Source: Fusobacterium varium
GTDB lineage: Bacteria > Fusobacteriota > Fusobacteriia > Fusobacteriales > Fusobacteriaceae
Assembly: GCA_021531615.1 (NCBI GenBank)
Contig: JADYUE010000010.1
Coordinates: forward strand, 1 to 53,915
Length of the DNA stretch: 53,915 nucleotides
Reading direction: 5' to 3'
Each line of letters opens with the position of its first letter. The first letter of the stretch is position 1. The notes below the pieces were generated by a model. The model was given only the letters and a program-made list of their open reading frames with translations. It did no database searches and was not told where the DNA came from. The position numbers and the translations under genes were made by a program. Of the stretch, positions 32,825 to 39,327 are shown in pieces.

Positions 32825-33436
32825 TTATCTCATAGCTTTTTTCATTGCTTCATTTATTGTTTTTACATTAATAGGATTATATTGTTCTATACAACTTATT
32901 ATTTCTTGTGAATAAGTATATAAAGCTGAAATTCTTAGAGTGTTTAATAAATTAGGGTATACTTTTTTTAATTGAGTAATATTCATACTTGTTACACCAA
33001 TACATTGATAATTGTTATTATAAAAATAACAATTTTTACCAAATTTTAATATAAAGTATCCTTGCTCTAACATTTCTTTAGTAGGTAATTCATTAAGTAT
33101 TTTTTCTTCACTAGAAGTTCTATGAATTACTAAAGAATTTATTTTTTTAAATACAGTTTCTTGTTTTTTTAATAAATTAAATTCATCATATATTTCTGCA
33201 ACATCTGAACCACTGAACATTTCAGGTAAAAAAGATAAATCTTCTATATTTTCACTAACTAAATTAGAAGTATCGCCTTCAAGTAGTTGGAATCTATGTT
33301 TACAATACATTCCTTTTTTCCCTGCTGGGCAAGTACAAGCACTTCTAAAATTATCTTTTTCTCTCCAAAAAGTTACTTTGTATGGTTCTTTTGCAGATCC
33401 TTTAATTAAAAATTTTAATATTTTATTTTCTTCCAT
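32825..33436 (-). CDS. SWIM zinc-finger protein with shared C-terminal domain (203 aa)
   Basis: Residues 34-47 read CTCPAGKKGMYCKH, the C-x-C...C-x-H SWIM finger for nucleic acids or proteins. The C-terminal 120 residues (LEQGYFILKFGKNCYFYNNN, then TSMNITQLKKVYPNLLNTLR and ALYTYSQEIISCIEQYN) align along their whole length with the C-terminus of the membrane protein at 33541. The leader holds repeat R5. So one C-terminal module is joined to two different N-terminal sensors. Confidence 0.8.
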   Translation of the reverse strand: MEENKILKFLIKGSAKEPYKVTFWREKDNFRSACTCPAGKKGMYCKHRFQLLEGDTSNLVSENIEDLSFLPEMFSGSDVAEIYDEFNLLKKQETVFKKINSLVIHRTSSEEKILNELPTKEMLEQGYFILKFGKNCYFYNNNYQCIGVTSMNITQLKKVYPNLLNTLRISALYTYSQEIISCIEQYNPINVKTINEAMKKAMR

Positions 33437-33448
33437 AAACTTCCCCCT

Positions 33449-33537
33449 TAATCTATTGAATAGAGTGTCCTAGAATTTGAAGATTACAAATTGACTGCCA
33501 ATCAATTTTCTTCTAGGATGCTCTCTTGAGTAGATTA
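33449..33537. repeat. Folded repeat R5 between codirectional genes
   Basis: Symmetric ends TAATCTATTGAATAGAG and CTCTCTTGAGTAGATTA (14 of 17 match when inverted). The inner part is the R2 type. The right flank with GTGAGGTGAAAA is absent. Confidence 0.8.
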
Positions 33538-33540
33538 GTT

Positions 33541-34539
33541 CTAGGAATTAGTTTTTATTTTGTCTCTTAATTTTAAAAGTACTTCTGCTTCTTGAACTTT
33601 TTTCTCATCATAATTATTTAACTGTTCAATTAGTGATGGTGAATATGTGTAAATATCTTCAAAAAAAGCATAATTCTGATTTTCTATAAATATAGATCTC
33701 ACAGGAGATAATATATATGGATGCCTTTTTTTCAATGAAGTAATGCTCCATAATTTGCTTCCTAAATATTTAAAAGAAGCATCAAATACTTGACAGTTTT
33801 TTCCATTTTTCTTTATAAAACCATTGTTAGAAAGGACTGAAGTAATATCTATATCTTCTGAAATATCAAAAAACTTTACAGGGTTAGTAAAATTAATTTT
33901 TTCTATTAATTGTTTTGTTTGTTTTGATTTTTCATAAAAAACTTTTAATTCTTCAAACTCAACTTCTGATAGAATATCCAATTTTTGAGTTGTTGATATT
34001 ATTCTATCAGTTCTAAAAGTTCGTTGAGAATCTATATCTATATCTATTCCTTCTATATATGTATAAGAATGAGTATTGTATATATCATTTATCACTATAT
34101 TTCTAAGATTATATTCAACATCTGAAGCTCCTTTATAATAAAAAGAAAAAATTTCTCCTGTATTGAAATAGTCATTAGCTTCTTGAATAATACTCTTATA
34201 ACTTTTTTTAGAAGTGTTAGATTTTAAATTAATCTTAGAAATTCTTTCATTTATAATTTTTACTTTTTTCTCTTTATTTAGAGGTTGATTGGAATTATTA
34301 GAAACTTTAAAATAAAATATTATGTTTATAAAAAACATCATTATTGTTATAGCTTTTCCTGTTATTCCAAGCTCAGTAAAAAATGTATAATAAACAACTA
34401 TATCAAAAAGGCTTTTAAAACTTCCTAGAATTATTAAAAATAGATTAATAAATTTATTTTTAATAGGATTCTTTAATAATTGGAGTATAAAAAATGGACT
34501 AAAACTTAAAAACGAATAAATATAAAAAAAATATAACAT
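33541..34539 (-). CDS. Membrane protein with WYL-like and shared C-terminal domains (332 aa)
   Basis: Three hydrophobic segments lie in residues 1-75 (FFYIYSFLSFSPFFILQLL; ITIMMFFINIIFYF). Residues about 130-180 are WYL-like (IFSFYYKGASDVEYNLRNIV ... IDSQRTFRTDRI). Residues about 205-325 match the C-terminus of the SWIM protein (GKNCQVFDASFKYLGSKLWS, ITSLKKRHPYILSPVR, DIYTYSPSLIEQLNNYD). It is flanked by R5 and R6. A ligand-sensing or defence role is plausible but unproved. Confidence 0.7.
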   Translation of the reverse strand: MLYFFYIYSFLSFSPFFILQLLKNPIKNKFINLFLIILGSFKSLFDIVVYYTFFTELGITGKAITIMMFFINIIFYFKVSNNSNQPLNKEKKVKIINERISKINLKSNTSKKSYKSIIQEANDYFNTGEIFSFYYKGASDVEYNLRNIVINDIYNTHSYTYIEGIDIDIDSQRTFRTDRIISTTQKLDILSEVEFEELKVFYEKSKQTKQLIEKINFTNPVKFFDISEDIDITSVLSNNGFIKKNGKNCQVFDASFKYLGSKLWSITSLKKRHPYILSPVRSIFIENQNYAFFEDIYTYSPSLIEQLNNYDEKKVQEAEVLLKLRDKIKTNS

Positions 34540-34552
34540 AAATCTTTCCCCC

Positions 34553-34632
34553 TAATCTATTGAATAGAGTTACCAAGAAGCATAGAAAAAAGACCCCCAG
34601 TCTTTTTCTTGGTAGCTCTCTTGAGTAGATTA
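34553..34632. repeat. Folded repeat R6
   Basis: Ends TAATCTATTGAATAGAG and CTCTCTTGAGTAGATTA; inner part the same as R4. Its right end supplies the stop codon of the XRE gene at 34630. Confidence 0.8.
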
Positions 34633-34851
34633 GTTCTCTGATGATTCTTCATCTGGAATATATTCTATTAAGTCTTGGACTTTACAATTAAATAATTTGC
34701 ATAATTTTTCTAATGTATCAAAATCCATTCTTTTTACTTTTTCATTATAAAGATTGGAAATTGTAGAGGTACTCATTCCAGTTTTTTCTGCTACTTGAAC
34801 TATTGTGTATCTCTTTTCACCCATTAGTTTAGATAAATGATTTTTAATCAT
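34630..34851 (-). CDS. XRE-family regulator (73 aa)
   Basis: ATG at 34851, six bases after AAGGAGG. The helix-turn-helix reads YTIVQVAEKTGMSTSTISNL, then KLCKLFNCKVQDLIEYIPDE, a Cro/CI-type single-domain repressor. It faces the early operon across 237 bp containing a palindromic operator. It heads the minus-strand part of the repeat array, so it may control both the array and the early genes. Confidence 0.85.
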   Translation of the reverse strand: MIKNHLSKLMGEKRYTIVQVAEKTGMSTSTISNLYNEKVKRMDFDTLEKLCKLFNCKVQDLIEYIPDEESSEN

Positions 34852-34909
34852 AGTCAACCTCCTTTTTTTACGATTATATCATTTTTTTAAACAGGTATCA
34901 AACAAAAAC

Positions 34910-34962
34910 ATATGACTAATCATATTTTTTGCTTGACTTTTCATATTATTAGTGTTACTATT
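34910..34962 (+). promoter_or_regulatory. Early promoter with operator
   Basis: TTGACT near 34934, a 17-base spacer and TACTAT. The inverted repeat ATATGA-CTAA-TCATAT (34910-34925) lies just upstream of the -35 box. It probably drives the plus-strand early operon under XRE control. Confidence 0.6.
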
Positions 34963-35061
34963 CAATTAGCTAATAAATGTTTTTATATAGTTAGTTAATT
35001 AAAACATTTTACTAATTAAAAAATAAAAAAGTTTTAAAATTAGTTTTAGGAGGTGGTTTCA

Positions 35062-35073
35062 ATGAAAACTTGA
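35062..35073 (+). other. Three-codon mini-ORF with strong ribosome site
   Basis: AGGAGGTG, six bases, then ATG AAA ACT TGA, followed at once by AAAGGAG for the next gene. It may be a leader that tunes translation of the 35089 gene, or a remnant. Confidence 0.35.
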
Positions 35074-35088
35074 TAAAGGAGATTTGCA

Positions 35089-35343
35089 ATGGAAAAAGAA
35101 CAGAGTATTCTAAGGTTTCTAAAAGAAGCTGAAGAAAGAAAAATGATTGGAACTATTTCTAGTCAAAAAAAAGCTGAACTTGATCAGCTTATATCTAACT
35201 TAGAAAATAAACTTCACGATCAAGAACAGCTTGAACTTCTTGGAATTATCCAGGATAAAATTTATGAGTTTCAAAATGATGTAAAAGAAGAATACTTCCA
35301 GTTTGGAGTTCTACACAGTCAACTTGAAACAGATTACCAATAA
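35089..35343 (+). CDS. Small helical early protein (84 aa)
   Basis: ATG after AAAGGAGATTTGCA. Fully helical and charged (MEKEQSILRFLKEAEERKMI, QLISNLENKLHDQEQLELLG). First gene of the early operon behind the XRE-controlled promoter. Not recognised; a Cro-adjacent regulatory or anti-host role is possible. Confidence 0.6.
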   Translation: MEKEQSILRFLKEAEERKMIGTISSQKKAELDQLISNLENKLHDQEQLELLGIIQDKIYEFQNDVKEEYFQFGVLHSQLETDYQ

Positions 35344-35348
35344 AAAAA

Positions 35349-35376
35349 GAGAGCTTCTCCACAAAAGCTCCCTTTT
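35349..35376 (+). terminator. Terminator or attenuator-like hairpin
   Basis: GAGCTT and AAGCTC pair around an eight-base loop, followed by CCTTTT. It would allow only part of early transcription to continue. Confidence 0.5.
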
Positions 35377-35465
35377 AGGTGATGATGTGCTCATCCGCAA
35401 TCCATAAGATGAGTATATCATATTTATTTAAAAAAATCAAAGTTCAATTTTTTAGGAGGATAAAT

Positions 35466-35591
35466 ATGAGTATTCAATTTTTAAATATGTTAGTTAAAGA
35501 ATTTGGAAATATAACATTTAAAGAAGCATTAGCAAGATTGGAAAAAGCTCAAGAGATTAAACCTGTTATTGCTGGTGATATAGATGACTAA
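35466..35591 (+). CDS. Small early protein (41 aa)
   Basis: ATG at 35466, six bases after AGGAGG; the frame extends farther upstream but without a start site. MSIQFLNMLVKEFGNITFKE, ending VIAGDIDD. It overlaps the next gene by 8 bp. Not recognised. Confidence 0.55.
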   Translation: MSIQFLNMLVKEFGNITFKEALARLEKAQEIKPVIAGDIDD

Positions 35592-35808
35592 AATATTTGA
35601 CAGTGTTATCTATGTAGTATGTACTCCTGATGGAGTTCCAATGAAAGCTTATACTTCTGAACAATCTGCTAAAAATCATCTAGTAAAAGAGATGATGGAC
35701 AGAGGAGAGAGATTTAGTATTGAACTAGTAACCTTGGACGTGGATATAGACTTCTGCAAGAGGGCAAAAATAACTTTAGATGCTATAAGATTTAAGGAAA
35801 AGAAATAG
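35584..35808 (+). CDS. Small early protein (74 aa)
   Basis: MTKIFDSVIYVVCTPDGVPM, an alpha/beta-like protein with a beta start and a basic helical end (IDFCKRAKITLDAIRFKEKK). Translationally coupled to the preceding gene. Not recognised. Confidence 0.55.
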   Translation: MTKIFDSVIYVVCTPDGVPMKAYTSEQSAKNHLVKEMMDRGERFSIELVTLDVDIDFCKRAKITLDAIRFKEKK

Positions 35809-35819
35809 GGGGAATAAAA

Positions 35820-35936
35820 ATGAACGAATATAAAAGACAAGAGCTATTGGATCTAATTGAGGAGTTATATGATGATGAGAGAATTAATCTCACTGCATAT
35901 AATAAGCTAAAATGGGCAATAGAAGAAGATGAGTAA
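35820..35936 (+). CDS. Small acidic early protein (38 aa)
   Basis: ATG after AGGGGGA. MNEYKRQELLDLIEELYDDE, ending WAIEEDE. It is helical and strongly acidic, a composition seen in DNA-mimic or anti-restriction peptides, but too short to assign. Confidence 0.5.
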   Translation: MNEYKRQELLDLIEELYDDERINLTAYNKLKWAIEEDE

Positions 35937-35943
35937 ATAAAAA

Positions 35944-36053
35944 ACCCCGTAGGGTGTGAGGTCAGTATGAACATGAAATAAGCTCCCACGACGGCTTGTG
36001 AGAGCTTATTTCATTCAACACTTTAATCATTTCATCCTACAAGGTTTCCTTGG
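35944..36053 (-). ncRNA. Small RNA unit A (companion of toxin unit B)
   Basis: The minus-strand promoter at 36060-36088 (TTGACT, 17 bases, TATCAT) should start an RNA near 36053. It contains a 13-bp perfect stem (ATGAAATAAGCTC/GAGCTTATTTCAT, 35973-36014) and ends at a terminator of the form ACCCC-GTA-GGGT. Promoter, stem and terminator all repeat those of unit B, but there is no toxin ORF. Its stem arms could also pair with those of the unit B mRNA. Confidence 0.55.
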
Positions 36054-36059
36054 AATTAA

Positions 36060-36088
36060 ATGATATCAGTTTTTTTACAAAAAGTCAA
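36060..36088 (-). promoter_or_regulatory. Promoter of small RNA unit A
   Basis: TTGACT and TATCAT on the minus strand, separated by 17 bases. The sequence is repeated at 36391-36419. Confidence 0.7.
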
Positions 36089-36098
36089 TGTAATAAAA

Positions 36099-36110
36099 AC
36101 CCCGTAGGGT
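36099..36110 (-). terminator. Terminator of toxin unit B
   Basis: ACCCC-GTA-GGGT followed on the minus strand by TTTTTATTA. The surrounding 25 bp (36096-36120) is repeated at 35941-35965 in unit A. Confidence 0.65.
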
Positions 36111-36125
36111 GTGAGGTCAGAATGA

Positions 36126-36233
36126 CTATCTGTACTTTCTTACTAACAAAATAAAAATGAGAAGAAGTAATCCACCTAGAAGAATTGCTCCTCCGTCAAA
36201 ATTAATTGTTAGATGCTGAATTGTTACAGTCAT
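36126..36233 (-). CDS. Small hydrophobic peptide, type I toxin-like (35 aa)
   Basis: ATG at 36233 after GAGGAGG. The peptide begins MTVTIQHLTINFDGGAILLG; then comes a hydrophobic helix (GLLLLIFILLV) and a basic end RKYR. This layout, one membrane helix with a charged tail, is that of type I toxins. The 5' UTR is long and folded: AAGTTGATAGAAT next to the ribosome site (36249-36261) is a perfect inverted copy of 36347-36359, with two hairpins between. The mRNA would thus be made with a hidden ribosome site. Toxicity is inferred. Confidence 0.6.
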   Translation of the reverse strand: MTVTIQHLTINFDGGAILLGGLLLLIFILLVRKYR

Positions 36234-36248
36234 TTCTGTACCTCCTCA

Positions 36249-36359
36249 AAGTTGATAGAATCTACTGCTTACAAAGGTCGTTACTCTTTGTAAACATGAA
36301 ATAAGCCTCCACCAAGGTGAAAGCTTATTTCATAACGATTTTTATTATTCTATCAACTT
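36249..36359 (-). promoter_or_regulatory. Folded 5' UTR of the toxin-like gene
   Basis: An outer 13-bp pair (36249-36261 with 36347-36359) encloses two hairpins: TTACAAAG/CTTTGTAA (36269-36293) and ATGAAATAAGC/GCTTATTTCAT (36296-36333). The outer pair reaches the ribosome site. Confidence 0.65.
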
Positions 36360-36390
36360 CAAGTTCCCCATACGGGTTCTAGGTACTTAA

Positions 36391-36419
36391 ATTGTATCAG
36401 TTTTTTTACAAAAAGTCAA
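36391..36419 (-). promoter_or_regulatory. Promoter of toxin unit B
   Basis: TTGACT, 17 bases, TACAAT on the minus strand. Confidence 0.7.
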
Positions 36420-36486
36420 ATAGGAGAGTTCCAATGTAAAAAAGTTACTTCAAAGAATTTATAGTTTTAAAAAGGAGGTGAAAGAA

Positions 36487-37461
36487 GTGACAGAAGTAGG
36501 ATATTTCAAGGTTGAAAATATAATTATAGATGGTTACAGCTCTTTTGATGAAGAGATGGACCAAGTTGTACACAAGGATCTGTTTGAATGTATCCAAGAG
36601 AAAATGATTTATATCGTTTTGGAAAGATATGCAAATAATAATGATGGCATAGCTTTCCCAAGTATCTCTACAATAGCAAAATCTGCTATGTGTGGAGTTA
36701 CTACTGTAAAAAAATATATTAAAAAATTAGTGGATAAAGGATACATCACTAAAACTTTGAGACCTAAAGCTAATGGTGATAATGATTCTAATATCTACAC
36801 TGTAAAAAAATTATCTGAAATATGTAAGGATATTTTTTTACCTCAGTCGCCTAGCGACCCAGGTACGTCGCCCAGCGACCACTATAAAGAACAACATATA
36901 AAGAACTCTGATATAAAAGATCATGATAAGAGCAACACAGATGCCAATATTCAAAATCCTACTTCTGTTGTTTCTTCTGATCCTGATTCTTTTAAAAATT
37001 TCTTTAAAAATATTGAAGTAGGTTACACTACTAAAAATCAAAATTCAATTAAAGCTCTACTTAAAAAAATGAAACCTCAGCAGGTTATGCAGTACCTAAA
37101 GGAAACTTGGGAGAACATTAAAGCTACTCCTGGAGTAGTTAATGCTCCTGCTCTATTCTCTATAAAAATAGAGAGGCAGGAGAGACAAATGACTGCTACT
37201 GCTAGACAAGCTATTATTGAAAAAGAGAAAGCTATTGAAAAGCAAAAGAAAATAGAAAATAAAATTGATTGTGCTGATCCAGTAGCTCTCTTTAATAGTT
37301 TGCCTCCTGTGGAGAGATTAAAAGTTGAAAAACAAGCTATTAATCTCTTTATAAATCAAAGTGGAGCTGATGAAAAAATATTAAATATTATGAGAGACAA
37401 CAATCCTACTATGTATCTTAATACTATTAAGTTGCAACTAAAAGTAGCATTGAAGTTATAG
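36487..37461 (+). CDS. Replication initiator, lambda-O-like (winged helix)
   Basis: GTG at 36487 with AAAGGAGGTG upstream; the earlier in-frame GTG overlaps that site. The 324-residue protein has an N-terminal winged helix (GIAFPSISTIAKSAMCGVTT, VKKYIKKLVDKGYITKTLR), a flexible Ser/Pro/Asp linker (SPSDPGTSPSDH), and a helical C-terminus. The linker is encoded by two 13-bp palindromes spaced 21 bp, then an AT-rich stretch, as in the ori of lambda O. It probably opens the origin and recruits a host helicase loader. Confidence 0.8.
   Translation: MTEVGYFKVENIIIDGYSSFDEEMDQVVHKDLFECIQEKMIYIVLERYANNNDGIAFPSISTIAKSAMCGVTTVKKYIKKLVDKGYITKTLRPKANGDNDSNIYTVKKLSEICKDIFLPQSPSDPGTSPSDHYKEQHIKNSDIKDHDKSNTDANIQNPTSVVSSDPDSFKNFFKNIEVGYTTKNQNSIKALLKKMKPQQVMQYLKETWENIKATPGVVNAPALFSIKIERQERQMTATARQAIIEKEKAIEKQKKIENKIDCADPVALFNSLPPVERLKVEKQAINLFINQSGADEKILNIMRDNNPTMYLNTIKLQLKVALKL
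36846..36935. other. Candidate replication origin inside the initiator gene
   Basis: GTCGCCTAGCGAC (36846-36858) and GTCGCCCAGCGAC (36867-36879) are two palindromes with 5-bp arms, exactly 21 bp (two helical turns) apart. They are the GC-rich island of the gene. Directly after come several TATAAA-type repeats, a likely unwinding element. Confidence 0.65.
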
Positions 37462-37469
37462 GAGTTAAA

Positions 37470-37712
37470 ATGGAAAATAATAATTTTAGACATCCAAAGA
37501 TGACTATTGCAGAAATGAATGAGATATGGAAGTTATGTGAAGCTTTGGGGATTGATCCTGAACCATACAGCGAGGTTCAATATGCAGGAAAATTAATTTT
37601 TGACCTATATCGTTTACAACTATGTTTTGGAAAAATTGTTCCACCTGATCCCAAAGATTACATGGAGGGAGGAAAATATGACTACACAAAATATGGTCAT
37701 GGCAAAAGATAA
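37470..37712 (+). CDS. Small early protein (80 aa)
   Basis: MENNNFRHPKMTIAEMNEIW, with ALGIDPEPYSEVQYAGKLIF. Tyr-rich and acidic, 8 bp after the initiator gene, where lambda-like phages often put a helicase-loader or regulator. The family is not recognised. Confidence 0.55.
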   Translation: MENNNFRHPKMTIAEMNEIWKLCEALGIDPEPYSEVQYAGKLIFDLYRLQLCFGKIVPPDPKDYMEGGKYDYTKYGHGKR

Positions 37713-38100
37713 ATTTCAGGATGCTAGATACTTTATAGAATCTTTAGGCTTGAAAGATGAAGATGTTAGAAAAATACTAAATGCTAATGACTGGGAAAAA
37801 GATTTTATTGTTCAGAGAGCAAAAGAATTATTCATTCCTTTCTTTGAAGAGTTTATCAATAATTTTGAATCTGTAAAATTGATTATTGATAAAAGAAAAT
37901 TTAATAGGGGAAGGAGAACAATTCTTAAAGATCTTGAAACAGGAATTGTTTATGAAACTCTTGCTGATGCTGCAAAAGATGTTCATATGTCTTTCAATAC
38001 TGTTAGGAAGCATATTGAAAAAGGAAGATTTATAGTTCTTGATAGAACTTTTAAAGATAAAAGGTTGGAGGGGAAAGATGCAAATAATAAAAATGTTTAA
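37678..38100 (+). CDS. NUMOD1-like DNA-binding protein (140 aa)
   Basis: ATG at 37678 after GGAGGGAGG, inside the end of the preceding gene. The C-terminal part TILKDLETGIVYETLADAAK, then DVHMSFNTVRKHIEKGR, matches NUMOD1-type helix-turn-helix modules usually tied to homing endonucleases. No nuclease motif is attached, so it may be a stand-alone DNA binder. Confidence 0.65.
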   Translation: MTTQNMVMAKDKFQDARYFIESLGLKDEDVRKILNANDWEKDFIVQRAKELFIPFFEEFINNFESVKLIIDKRKFNRGRRTILKDLETGIVYETLADAAKDVHMSFNTVRKHIEKGRFIVLDRTFKDKRLEGKDANNKNV

Positions 38101-38374
38101 ATATGTTACTGATACTTATCATTTTTATTTAGATAAGCTAGAGTCAAAAAATGAGAGTGGGACAATAGCAGAAAGATGTTGGGTTTTAAATAGAGTTAAT
38201 GTAAAAAAAATGGAAGGTAATAAGTTAGTTTTAAGTGAAAATGATTTTCATTCACCAATTTTTTTACCTTTAAGGACTTCAAAAGTAGAAATTGAAGAAC
38301 AAATAAAAGCTTTAAGCGGTTGTAAGGAACTACAAATATTATGTTATGATCCTGAAAATAAAAATTATATTTAG
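38078..38374 (+). CDS. Hypothetical protein (98 aa)
   Basis: ATG at 38078 after GGAGGGGAAAG, overlapping the preceding gene by 23 bp. MQIIKMFKYVTDTYHFYLDK; alpha/beta with a Cys (GTIAERCWVLNRV). Not recognised. Confidence 0.5.
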   Translation: MQIIKMFKYVTDTYHFYLDKLESKNESGTIAERCWVLNRVNVKKMEGNKLVLSENDFHSPIFLPLRTSKVEIEEQIKALSGCKELQILCYDPENKNYI

Positions 38375-38383
38375 GAGGAAGAA

Positions 38384-38629
38384 ATGGTATCAAAGGTTTA
38401 TATAATATCTTTTTTAAATGAATTAGCTGCTGGACTAAGAGAGACTACTAGAAAAACAAGAACTAAAAAAATTGTTAACTGTAAAGTTAAAGCTGAAAAA
38501 ACTGGGGATAAGGCTGAGGATGAAATATTGTTCTATATCATCCATGAAAAATTTCAATCTACTGCTAAATTTGATAGATTATCAGCAGCAAGAATTCTTT
38601 TTGATTTATTGAAGAAGGAGAGAATATGA
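38384..38629 (+). CDS. Hypothetical protein upstream of parA (81 aa)
   Basis: ATG after AGGAGGAAGAA. MVSKVYIISFLNELAAGLRE, a basic helical N-terminus (TTRKTRTKKIVNCKVKAEK) and an acidic middle. It overlaps the ParA start by 4 bp, so it is coexpressed with the partition genes and might regulate them. Not recognised. Confidence 0.55.
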   Translation: MVSKVYIISFLNELAAGLRETTRKTRTKKIVNCKVKAEKTGDKAEDEILFYIIHEKFQSTAKFDRLSAARILFDLLKKERI

Positions 38630-39327
38630 ATAAAGTAATATTAGTTCAATCAAAAAAAGGTGGAATAGGAAAGTCTTGGTCAGCTCTCCAGCTAGCACAC
38701 GGATTAGCTAAAATAACAGGAGAAAATGTACTTATCCTAACAACTGATAGACAAAACGATATATTGAGTTTTTCAGGCTATTCAGAGCCTCTTAGACGTG
38801 GTTTAGAATATTGGATTGAGCATTTAGAAGGTGACTTTGCTGAACTAAGAGAAAATTTATATTACATTCCTTTAAATGCAACTATAATTTCTGAAGATCT
38901 TAAAAATAAATTTGAAGTTTTCATGGAAGCTTTACAAAATAGATTCAAATATATTGTGATTGATGGAACTCCAGTTATTGAATTAAATATGTTAATTTCT
39001 TCTGCTGCTACTGATATAGTTATTCCTACATTTTTAGATAAAGTTACTGCTGTTGGAATGATGGAAATGCTAAAAAGATTTGAATTAAATAAAATAAAAG
39101 CTGTTATTCCAAATCGTGCTGCTGCAAGAAGTAAGCTTGAAAAGGAATATTATAGTAAATTAAAAGAAGCTCTTGAGCCTACTCAAATCGTTCTTACTTG
39201 TCCAATCAATCAAAGTAACTTCATAAGTAATTTAATTGAAAAAGGTAAAACTATTTGGGATACTTCCTCTTCTAAAGTTACCTCTGTAAAAGAGCAGTTT
39301 GAAAAGGTTATTGAGGTGATTAAGTGA
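38626..39327 (+). CDS. parA: ParA-family partition ATPase
   Basis: A 233-residue protein with the deviant Walker A KKGGIGKS at residues 10-17 (the extra Lys of the MinD/ParA class), IVIDGTPV (Walker B-like) at about 105, and no N-terminal helix-turn-helix, as in small type Ib ParA. It would ride on the nucleoid and move DNA bound by its partner. It overlaps the 39327 gene by one base (TGATG), so the two are cotranslated. Confidence 0.85.
   Translation: MNKVILVQSKKGGIGKSWSALQLAHGLAKITGENVLILTTDRQNDILSFSGYSEPLRRGLEYWIEHLEGDFAELRENLYYIPLNATIISEDLKNKFEVFMEALQNRFKYIVIDGTPVIELNMLISSAATDIVIPTFLDKVTAVGMMEMLKRFELNKIKAVIPNRAAARSKLEKEYYSKLKEALEPTQIVLTCPINQSNFISNLIEKGKTIWDTSSSKVTSVKEQFEKVIEVIK

Noticed and set aside
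28533-34632. R1-R6 as a CRISPR array
   Set aside because: Copies are 0.7-2 kb apart with genes between them, differ internally and fold on themselves; there are no uniform short spacers and no cas genes.
28533-34632. R elements as integron attC sites
   Set aside because: No GTTRRRY/RYYYAAC core pairs at the ends and no tyrosine integron integrase in the window.
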